A DNA stretch of 10,776 nt from the NCBI GenBank assembly GCA_031255615.1, contig JAIRSD010000034.1, positions 1-10,776 of the forward strand. Direction: 5' to 3'. Source of the stretch: Treponema sp. Lineage in GTDB: Bacteria; Spirochaetota; Spirochaetia; Treponematales; Breznakiellaceae. The notes under the pieces were generated by a model. The model ran no database searches, was not told where the DNA came from, and worked only from the letters and a program-made list of their open reading frames with translations. Both the position numbers and the translations under genes were made by a program. Below are positions 6,041 to 10,776 of the stretch, in pieces. Each line of letters starts with the position of its first letter. Position 1 is the stretch's first letter.

Positions 6041-7432
6041 TTATACTCCCGGAGCAATGCCAAGTCTTCTCATTTGCTCCTCCTCCTCTTTCTGGGCGCT
6101 GTACTCGTGGCGGATCTGGTTGGCCCGGACAATAGCGTTCTTCATGGCTGCCAGCTCCGGTTTGATGCCCCGCACCTTGTCCCGTTCTCCGTCCAGGGCC
6201 GAAGTTTTAAAAAAATCGTCCATGGCGAAAAGAATTTTATGGGTGTTCTGCATGTCCCGAATAAACCGGTCCAGGATCTGGGTCAGTTGATCCTCCCCCA
6301 TGGCTGCCAGCTTTTGCGCCGCGGAACCCCGGCTGGTATAACTTCCCAACACCTTGATTCGTTTGTCCATGTCGGCGCGGAAAATAGTGTAGTTTATTTT
6401 GTTCCGGACCTGGGTTCCCCGGACGGGGTCCGTATATTTGATTTCAAAAACAACCGGGTCCGGATCCTTGCCCATAACTTGCTGTATCAACTGCCGGATC
6501 TTCTGCACCAGGGTTTTTTTCCTGTTGGCGATCATCCGCTCGTTCTCGTCGAGCTTGGGGATGATTTCCTGCAAGGTGTTACTGGTGTTTCCGATAACCT
6601 GCAAACCTTCTATCAGGATCTGCTTAAAAGAGATCTCCTGCTTTCCCAGCTTTGGTTTGGATTCCTCTACCTGCAGACTCTTTAACACCCCTTCCCGCAG
6701 CACCGGACCCTCATCGGAATAATCTTCTTTGATAACTTCATCCACCAGATCGGGATAAAAGGGCCTGCCCGGCATGGCGGAGGCAAATTTCCGTTTAACA
6801 TTCCCCTGGGTAACTTCCCCGGGCTTCATGCCGCCCGTAAGGGCGGTCCGCAGTTCGGATTTATAGGACTCCCGGTGGTAGTCGCTGAGCATTTTCAGGT
6901 AGTTGAGGATGGCCCCGGTAGCCCTGGAGATTTTATTTATCGATTCGTTAAAAAGGCTGAGGCTCAGGGGATCCAGGCCGTTTTTGGCGGACATGGTTAA
7001 TTCCATCGCCGCCTTGGTGAGCGGCATGGGGGAATCCAGCGAAAGATGCCGCCAATCAATAAACTTAACGAGGCCCATGATCCGCTTGATCCGGTCCAGA
7101 TTGAGGAATTCCACATTGAACTGGTAAAAATTGACCAGAAAGTCCAACTGGTTATCGTAGTTTGCCAGGCGGATGCTCAACTGCTCCACCCGTTCCGCCT
7201 CGGTGAAACTCGATATGTCGGGCACCTCAAGTTCGCTAATTCTGGATTCCTGTTTGTAGGGGTCCTCATGGATAAGACCCTTTTTAAGAAAAATATTGTA
7301 CATCGCGGCATAGGAAGCCTGAAAGGTCCGAAGCTCGTCTTTAAATTTGCCCATCTCGGACTTTTCGATCCATTCCGCCCGGGCATGCAGGGCCTGCGAA
7401 AGTAAATTCGGATAATTATCGTTCTCTGCCAT
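6041..7432 (-). CDS. Conserved-looking helical protein, function unknown
   Basis: I do not recognise this 463-aa protein. It is rich in charged and amphipathic segments, lacks a signal peptide or membrane helix, and so is probably cytoplasmic. Residues 1-200 look almost fully helical (for example LSIRLANYDNQLDFLVNFY, 85-103). A short linker with GGMKPGEVTQGNVKRKF is at 200-216. A coiled-coil-like stretch around 285-320 precedes a compact piece with likely strands (DPDPVVFEIKYTDPVRGTQ, 323-341). The end is again helical with a KEEEEQMRR tail. Codon usage matches neighbours, and one frame is intact throughout. It has a good promoter close to its ATG and no Shine-Dalgarno. Coupling to the binding-protein gene downstream suggests co-expression, not necessarily a shared function. 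Confidence 0.85.
   Translation of the reverse strand: MAENDNYPNLLSQALHARAEWIEKSEMGKFKDELRTFQASYAAMYNIFLKKGLIHEDPYKQESRISELEVPDISSFTEAERVEQLSIRLANYDNQLDFLVNFYQFNVEFLNLDRIKRIMGLVKFIDWRHLSLDSPMPLTKAAMELTMSAKNGLDPLSLSLFNESINKISRATGAILNYLKMLSDYHRESYKSELRTALTGGMKPGEVTQGNVKRKFASAMPGRPFYPDLVDEVIKEDYSDEGPVLREGVLKSLQVEESKPKLGKQEISFKQILIEGLQVIGNTSNTLQEIIPKLDENERMIANRKKTLVQKIRQLIQQVMGKDPDPVVFEIKYTDPVRGTQVRNKINYTIFRADMDKRIKVLGSYTSRGSAAQKLAAMGEDQLTQILDRFIRDMQNTHKILFAMDDFFKTSALDGERDKVRGIKPELAAMKNAIVRANQIRHEYSAQKEEEEQMRRLGIAPGV
6046..6050 (-). promoter_or_regulatory. Ribosome binding site deciding the SBP start
   Basis: Read on the minus strand, GGGAG lies 6 bases before the ATG at 6039 and inside the last codons of the 463-aa gene. 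It favours the MHRKIW start over the upstream TTG and supports translational coupling. Confidence 0.65.
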
Positions 7433-7719
7433 CTTTAAAAAGTATGCACCAATCGGGGCGGTTTAGCAATGTACCGGCATAATTCGCGGCAATTCCCGGT
7501 TTAGCCGCATATCCTCCGCATATCGAATGAATGCGGACGCATCCCCGGCCCTGCACCGGACTGTCAAGGCAGCCGGGGCCGCCGGTACCCCGCCGCGGCC
7601 CCGGCGCTCCGCACCCCTCTATGCCTTTAGAAACGGAGCCCCCTGAAAAACCAATTCAAAAAAGCAGAAAAAAGCCCGAAAAACCAAGCAAAAACCCCGT
7701 TTCGCGCCCTATTAAGGGT
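7433..7719. other. Divergent intergenic region
   Basis: Apart from the minus-strand promoter at 7441-7469, the region holds a strong 10-bp stem, CCGGGGCCGC (7573-7582) with GCGGCCCCGG (7595-7604), and a near-duplicate CCGCATATC motif around 7507-7525. An A-rich stretch lies at about 7642-7698. A plus-strand frame is open from 7531, but its Arg/Pro/Lys-rich product does not look like a real protein start. I see no RNA gene. Confidence 0.6.
7441..7469 (-). promoter_or_regulatory. Predicted promoter of the 463-aa gene
   Basis: On the minus strand, TTGCTA (7469-7464) and CATACT (7446-7441) are 17 bases apart; each matches its sigma-70 box at 4 of 6 positions, and a TG precedes the -10 box. Eight bases separate the -10 box from the ATG at 7432, the same distance as at carD, again with no Shine-Dalgarno. 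Confidence 0.55.
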
Positions 7720-8649
7720 ATGAAAAACGCTTATATGATTCCAAATTTCCCCCGGGGTCCCGCCGGTCCCGGGAAAAGACTTGGGAAAAGATTGGAAAAA
7801 ACCGGTCCGGGGCCCGCCTCTTTTCCCGGAGCAAAAACCGGTTCCCCCGGGACCGCGTTTCCGCGGCAAGCCCTTCTCTATCTCATCTTCCTCTGCGCCC
7901 CCCTCTGGTCCTGCGTCATGCCGGAGGAGGAAGGAGTTTTTCAGTTGGAGTTCCCCCCCCTGCCCGCCGCCTGGACGGAACTGCTGGGGGAACCCCGGTG
8001 GCTTGTTCAGTATTACGGGGAGGAGGGCCGGGAGTCCTACCTGGAAGGAGAGGAAATCCCTTCCCTTCCCCCCTTCGCGGTGGGGCCGGTCCTCGCCTGG
8101 CCCTATTGGCCCCTCTACCGCTTGGAACCCGGCGATTTTCGACCCGCCGGGGGAATCCTCCCCTACGACGGCCGGCCGGCGGCGGAGGATTCCGGCCCCC
8201 GGCGGCTGAGTTTAAGCTGGCAGGGCGGGGTAGACGCCTGGTTCTATCAGGCCCTGTCCCTGGCGGAGCGCGGCGAAAAGGATTCGAAGGCCCCCGGAGG
8301 GGGAAGGAATTTCAACTGGCCCAATTTCCGGGCCCTCTTTTCCGATCCCGCGGTTCCCCAGGAGATTCGGGATGATCCCTGGCGGGCCGACTGGGAAGAT
8401 ATTGCCGCAAGGACCGCCCGCTCCGGATTCCGCAAACAGTGGCTAAAGACGGCGGAAGATTCGTTCCTCACCGTTCCTGTGCATCCGGGACCCTGGATAT
8501 CCAATTCCCCCTTCAGCCCGGCCCTTGAGTTCGGCGCCGAACCCTGCGTTTTCCCGGTAAGCCCCGGTTCCGCCGTTCATATCTGGTATTCGGCCCAGGG
8601 AATACTTCACTGCTCGGAAGAAAACTGGATGCTCATTCCCTGGGAGTAG
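7720..8649 (+). CDS. Putative lipoprotein of unknown function
   Basis: The family is not recognised. A hydrophobic stretch ALLYLIFLCAPLWSC ends in a lipobox-like LWSC with the cysteine codon at 7912, so the product is probably exported and lipidated. The mature part is about 245 aa, rich in Trp, Pro and Glu (e.g. WLVQYYGEEGRESY, VLAWPYWPLYRLEPGD, PWRADWEDIAARTARSGF). Charge and frame integrity support a real gene. The start is uncertain. From ATG 7720 the segment before the hydrophobic core is about 50 residues, very long for a signal peptide; TTG 7792 would shorten it but lacks a ribosome binding site. ATG 7735 is a third option. It is followed by a terminator and then another lipoprotein gene, with which it may form a functional pair, though nothing shows this directly. 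Confidence 0.7.
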   Translation: MKNAYMIPNFPRGPAGPGKRLGKRLEKTGPGPASFPGAKTGSPGTAFPRQALLYLIFLCAPLWSCVMPEEEGVFQLEFPPLPAAWTELLGEPRWLVQYYGEEGRESYLEGEEIPSLPPFAVGPVLAWPYWPLYRLEPGDFRPAGGILPYDGRPAAEDSGPRRLSLSWQGGVDAWFYQALSLAERGEKDSKAPGGGRNFNWPNFRALFSDPAVPQEIRDDPWRADWEDIAARTARSGFRKQWLKTAEDSFLTVPVHPGPWISNSPFSPALEFGAEPCVFPVSPGSAVHIWYSAQGILHCSEENWMLIPWE

Positions 8650-8730
8650 TAATCCTGCGGTTCCGCGATGCCGCGAATATATTTTATCGCGCCGCGGTAA
8701 TACTGCCTTTAGGAACACAGGACAGCCGAA

Positions 8731-8758
8731 TGTCGATTTTCTTTTCGACAGTTTTTTT
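8731..8758 (+). terminator. Rho-independent terminator after lipoprotein gene
   Basis: TGTCGA (8731-8736) pairs with TCGACA (8745-8750) around an 8-base pyrimidine loop, followed by G and seven T. The stem is short at 6 bp, but the T tract is clean. It lies 82 bases after the stop at 8649 and directly before the hairpin element. Confidence 0.6.
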
Positions 8759-8761
8759 GTT

Positions 8762-8870
8762 GGGCGCATTCCCGCCTGCGGCGGGAACCGGGCTATCCGC
8801 TCCAATTCCTCAGCCCCCCGCAGCAACGCTGCGGGGGGCCTCCGGTATTTCCGCTTCTATCCCTTGCGCG
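8762..8870. repeat. Head module of hairpin element, copy 2
   Basis: This matches 1014-1100 in order and wording, including CGGGCTATCCGCTCCAA and TTCCGCTTCTATCCCTTG. Stem 1 (8769-8776 with 8780-8787, loop TGC) differs from copy 1 at one base pair, T-A in place of C-G, so both sides changed together. The variable hairpin here is much larger: a 12-bp stem, GCCCCCCGCAGC (8813-8824) with GCTGCGGGGGGC (8828-8839), loop AAC. Terminal GCGCA/TGCGC are at 8764-8768 and 8865-8869. Confidence 0.85.
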
Positions 8871-8878
8871 GATCCCAT

Positions 8879-8996
8879 ATACGGAGTTTGGGGCCCCGCC
8901 CCAAACTCCGCAAGCCGCGGCGCGCCGCGGCCCCGTTTCCGCGCCGCTTTTGCGGCTCCGGGTTTTTGCGGAGCAAAAATCCATGCCCCCCCGTAT
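8879..8996. repeat. Hairpin cluster following head module, copy 2
   Basis: Four hairpins are enclosed by an outer pair, ATACGG (8879-8884) with CCGTAT (8991-8996). They are a 12-bp stem, 8882-8893 with 8899-8910; a perfect 18-base palindrome, GCCGCGGCGCGCCGCGGC (8914-8931); GCCGC/GCGGC with a TTTT loop (8943-8956); and TTTTTGC/GCAAAAA (8963-8979). The 12-bp stem and the outer pair share ACGG bases, so they compete. Nothing here is coding. The long frame that crosses this region upstream of 9102 is a product of its high GC content. Confidence 0.75.
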
Positions 8997-9101
8997 GGAA
9001 CGAATCCTATCGATAACGCAACAACGCATACACGATGCCGCTTGACGGTGTTCAACATTACATTCGGAACCGCCCCCGCTCCGTGGTCTTTCAGGGGCCT
9101 C

Positions 9102-10133
9102 ATGGGGTACAATCGGCCCATGCGTTTTTGTCGTGCCCTGTTGCGGCTGCCCCCGCTGTTTTTTCTTTTGTTTTTTCTTTTTGCCTGCGTAAAGGAGAAG
9201 ACGGCGGAGGAGCATGTTCCGGCGCCGGAGGCGGAAACCGCCGTCCCCGAGCCAGAGGCCGGGGCCTTTCCCTTTTTCTCTCCCGAAACCATGATAGCGG
9301 TGCTGCGGCCCGGACAGAACCCCCTGTGGTTTGACATATCCGGCGGATCGCCGGAAGATGAGGGAGGCCGGACCCTGGCCGGGGGGATCAGGATCGTCGA
9401 TTCTCCAGCCGAGGCCGCGCTGGCTCCCTTTACCCCCTGGCCCCTGGCCCGGCACGCCGCCGCCGCCCTGGTTTGGGAAGATGCCCTGTACCTGGCTTTG
9501 AACCGGGACAGCATGCTGGTCTTCCTCCCCCTGGAGGGGGGGGATCTGGGGCTTTACCGTTTGACCGGCGGCCCCTACTGGGAATCCTTCACCCTGGGGA
9601 CCCTGTTTTTATACAACGACAGGCCCTCCCTGTTTTTTTACCGGGATCATAACTTTGCCGACCCCGCCGATTCCCCCCCCGATCCGCCGGTTCTTACCCT
9701 GATTCCCGGGGCCGGGGATCCGGGCGCGGCCCCCTTCGCCCGGCTGGAACCCCTGGAACTTCCCGCCCCGGCCGAAATTTCCCCCGCCGAAGGCTGGGAG
9801 GCCGACATACTGCGGCCCGGTGCGGACGGCTTTTGGTATTACCGGCTGACCAGGCCGAGAAACGACGGCTGGGAATCCCGCTACTTCCGCGCCCCCGATC
9901 TGTCCCTGGGGGGAGAGGAAGTCCATCCGGGGCTTTACCGCAATTCCCAGCGGGAAGATCCGGCGCCGGAAATATCCGCCCTGCCCCCCCTGCCGGAAGA
10001 TTTTGTCTATACCCGGGTCGTCCGTCTGGGGGATTTAAGCATTGCCGCCTGGGAGGAACAGCAGGATTACAGCATCGGGGCCGCCGGTTTTATGGTCCTC
10101 CGGGGAAAGGCGGAAGCCCCCGGTTCTCCCTAA
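9102..10133 (+). CDS. Putative lipoprotein, possibly beta-propeller-like
   Basis: I do not recognise the family. A clean lipoprotein signal, with RFCRALLRLPP and a Leu/Phe core ending in LFAC, puts the lipidated cysteine at residue 29 of 343 (or 23 from the ATG at 9120). A Pro/Glu-rich tether follows (about 30-55). The mature part has many short Trp/Tyr/Phe-rich strands in repeating style (AALVWEDALYLALN, GTLFLYNDRPSLFFYRD, DGFWYYRLTRP, LSIAAWEEQQDYS), which would suit a beta-propeller or similar all-beta fold; this is inference. ATG 9102 has AGGGG 4 bases upstream. ATG 9120 lies 6 bases after TACAAT and gives a more usual signal length, so it is a fair alternative. Eight-base runs of G and C occur at about 9536 and 9674. 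The stop abuts a dispersed repeat. Confidence 0.78.
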   Translation: MGYNRPMRFCRALLRLPPLFFLLFFLFACVKEKTAEEHVPAPEAETAVPEPEAGAFPFFSPETMIAVLRPGQNPLWFDISGGSPEDEGGRTLAGGIRIVDSPAEAALAPFTPWPLARHAAAALVWEDALYLALNRDSMLVFLPLEGGDLGLYRLTGGPYWESFTLGTLFLYNDRPSLFFYRDHNFADPADSPPDPPVLTLIPGAGDPGAAPFARLEPLELPAPAEISPAEGWEADILRPGADGFWYYRLTRPRNDGWESRYFRAPDLSLGGEEVHPGLYRNSQREDPAPEISALPPLPEDFVYTRVVRLGDLSIAAWEEQQDYSIGAAGFMVLRGKAEAPGSP

Positions 10134-10342
10134 CCTTGCTTACACTACATCACTGGATAAGCGAAGGAACCGGGAAGAAGAATGTTAACCACGAAGGGGC
10201 ACCAAGGCGGGCTGCGGCTCGCCAGGTACACGAAGGGATGAAGAAAGGCCTTCAATCCCCGGTCTTCGTGCGCCTTCCTCGCCTTTGTGGCAAATTTCTT
10301 CCGGCTGTATATCCTGTCTTTTAGGCCAGGCAGCCTCCTAGT
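10133..10342 (+). repeat. Dispersed CCACGAAGG-type repeat, copy B1
   Basis: This unit begins with ACCTTGCTTACACTAC and contains GTTAACCACGAAGGGGC, the central hairpin GGCGGGC/GCTCGCC (10206-10223), CGCCTTTGTGGCAAATTTC and the tail GTCTTTTAGGC. The left arm (CCACGAAGGGGCACCAAGGCG) and right arm, read in reverse complement, share CCAC, AAGG and GGCG words, so the unit can fold back on itself. Its orientation is opposite to copies A1-A2. It starts at the last base of the lipoprotein stop codon. Confidence 0.82.
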
Positions 10343-10552
10343 ACCTTGCTTAGGCTAAATCACCGGATAAGCGAAAGAACCGGAAATAAGAATATTAACC
10401 ACGAAGGGGCACCAAGGCGAGCTGCGGCTCGCCAGGAACACGAAGGGATGAAGAAAGGCCTTCAATCCCTGCTTTTGTGCGCCTTCCTCGCCTTTGTGGT
10501 AAATTTCTTCCGGCTGCATATCCGGTCTTTTAGGTTAAGCAGCCTGCTGGAT
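10343..10552 (+). repeat. Dispersed CCACGAAGG-type repeat, copy B2
   Basis: This is a direct tandem copy of B1 at a period of 210 bases, again starting with ACCTTGCTTA. The central hairpin is GGCGAGC/GCTCGCC (10416-10433), loop TGCG. The tail CCGGCTGCATATCCGGTC and TTTTAGGTTAAGC match the A2 tail in reverse complement. The two B copies differ by scattered point changes, so the duplication is not very recent. Confidence 0.82.
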
Positions 10553-10554
10553 TT

Positions 10555-10581
10555 GTTCAATAATTCGGTTGGTTATTGAAC
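10555..10581. other. Hairpin 1 of downstream leader
   Basis: GTTCAATAA (10555-10563) pairs perfectly with TTATTGAAC (10573-10581) around a 9-base loop. It begins where the dispersed repeat ends. It overlaps the predicted -35 box of the next gene. Confidence 0.65.
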
Positions 10582-10604
10582 AAGTTTTGCGAAAAACGTA
10601 GATT
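10576..10604 (+). promoter_or_regulatory. Candidate promoter of the last gene
   Basis: TTGAAC (10576-10581) and TAGATT (10599-10604) are 17 bases apart, each with 4 of 6 consensus matches. Transcription would start near 10611, leaving a leader of about 90 bases that contains hairpin 3 and the ribosome binding site. Both boxes are built into hairpin arms, which makes the call tentative. Confidence 0.35.
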
Positions 10605-10625
10605 CCCGAGGAAATCTACGTTTTT
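10592..10625. terminator. Terminator-like hairpin, possibly bidirectional
   Basis: AAAAACGTAGATT (10592-10604) pairs with AATCTACGTTTTT (10613-10625), 13 bp with an 8-base loop, ending in T5-C-T3. A-tract before and T-tract after would suit termination in either direction. It would end transcripts arriving from the lipoprotein gene and repeats. Confidence 0.55.
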
Positions 10626-10637
10626 CTTTGTTCTAAG

Positions 10638-10677
10638 CGCTTGTTGTTTAGAGACTGAAGTTTCTGAACAACAAGCG
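10638..10677. promoter_or_regulatory. Hairpin 3, candidate leader element
   Basis: CGCTTGTTGTT (10638-10648) pairs with AACAACAAGCG (10667-10677). The stem continues through a T-G wobble and AGAGACT/AGTTTCT, with only TGAA or GA left as a loop. Near-perfect pairing over 40 bases sits 13 bases before the ribosome binding site, so it could affect translation or message stability. No T tract follows, so it is not a standard terminator. Confidence 0.5.
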
Positions 10678-10690
10678 AAATAAAAATTCT

Positions 10691-10696
10691 GGAGGG
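10691..10696 (+). promoter_or_regulatory. Ribosome binding site for TTG start at 10704
   Basis: GGAGGG lies 7 bases before a TTG codon. It is the strongest Shine-Dalgarno match I see before any start in the window, and its spacing supports the TTG over the later in-frame ATG at 10725. Confidence 0.7.
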
Positions 10697-10703
10697 TAGT
10701 AAG

Positions 10704-10776
10704 TTGCTTAATCAACGGGACGCGATGAAAAAAGAGACAAGGGAAAGGATGCGGGACGGCGAAGGATCCGTGCATT
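10704..10776 (+). CDS. Start of a gene leaving the window, possibly cupin protein
   Basis: Only 24 residues are visible, from TTG 10704: MLNQRDAMKKETRER then MRDGEGSVH, with the frame open to the edge. The strong GGAGGG site decides the start. The segment MKKETRERMRDGEGSV resembles, from memory, the opening of small cupin-domain proteins that read ENMRGGEGSV, which are beta-barrel proteins of varied function. That resemblance covers too few residues to be a firm call. The sequence around it is more AT-rich than the rest of the window. It is separated from the lipoprotein gene by two repeats and three hairpins, so it is probably a separate transcription unit. Confidence 0.55.
   Translation, partial: MLNQRDAMKKETRERMRDGEGSVH

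Noticed and set aside
6040..6045. Perfect TATAAT directly before the SBP start codon as a promoter
   Set aside because: No -35-like hexamer lies 16-18 bases upstream and the start would fall inside the coding region; the ribosome binding site and coupling explain the spacing better.
9023..9049. AACGCAT and TTGACGG words shared in reverse complement with 1282-1302 as a common 3' end of the hairpin elements
   Set aside because: The words are short and the spacing differs (12 against 5 bases), so chance is likely.
8730..9101. N-terminal extension of the second lipoprotein frame
   Set aside because: It covers the terminator and the hairpin element; a clear lipoprotein signal begins only at 9102 or 9120.
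10638..10677. Integron attC site
   Set aside because: The pairing is long and inverted, but I could not find matching RYYYAAC and GTTRRRY ends in the right places, and no integrase is present.

Overview
The window is GC-rich and gene-dense. It most likely comes from a spirochaete of the Treponema type. That rests on a CarD-family regulator at the head of an isoprenoid gene cluster, three lipoprotein genes with relaxed lipoboxes, and little use of Shine-Dalgarno sites at some starts. This assignment is inference from gene style; no rRNA or marker gene is present to prove it.

Layout. 1-945: the 3' part of an AAA+ ATPase gene that begins upstream of the window. 946-1835: about 890 bases without a gene, filled by a chain of hairpins (1014-1275) and by two and a half copies of a ~208-bp dispersed repeat (1329-1754). 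1836-4305: a tight plus-strand operon, carD, ispD, ispF, nth; the last three overlap by 4 bases at each junction. 4321-7432: a convergent minus-strand pair, a 463-aa helical protein of unknown function followed 1 base later by an oligopeptide-binding-type lipoprotein. 7433-7719: intergenic, with a promoter for the minus-strand pair. 7720-8649 and 9102-10133: two unrecognised lipoproteins, separated by a terminator and a second, very hairpin-rich element (8762-8996). 10133-10552: two tandem copies of the same ~208-bp repeat, now in the opposite orientation. 10555-10776: an AT-richer stretch with three strong hairpins, a good ribosome binding site and the first codons of a gene that leaves the window.

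How the genes fit together. IspD and IspF catalyse two steps of the MEP isoprenoid pathway, and Nth is a base-excision repair glycosylase; CarD-type proteins bind RNA polymerase at promoters. The 463-aa gene and the binding-protein gene appear translationally coupled, with no permease or ATPase subunit nearby.

The most unusual content is non-coding. A modular hairpin element occurs twice with the same head and different hairpin tails, and one stem shows a compensatory C-G to T-A change. Two promoters share a TTGC-17-(-10)-8-ATG layout that predicts leaderless or nearly leaderless mRNAs. I did not find a convincing new defence or enzymatic system here.
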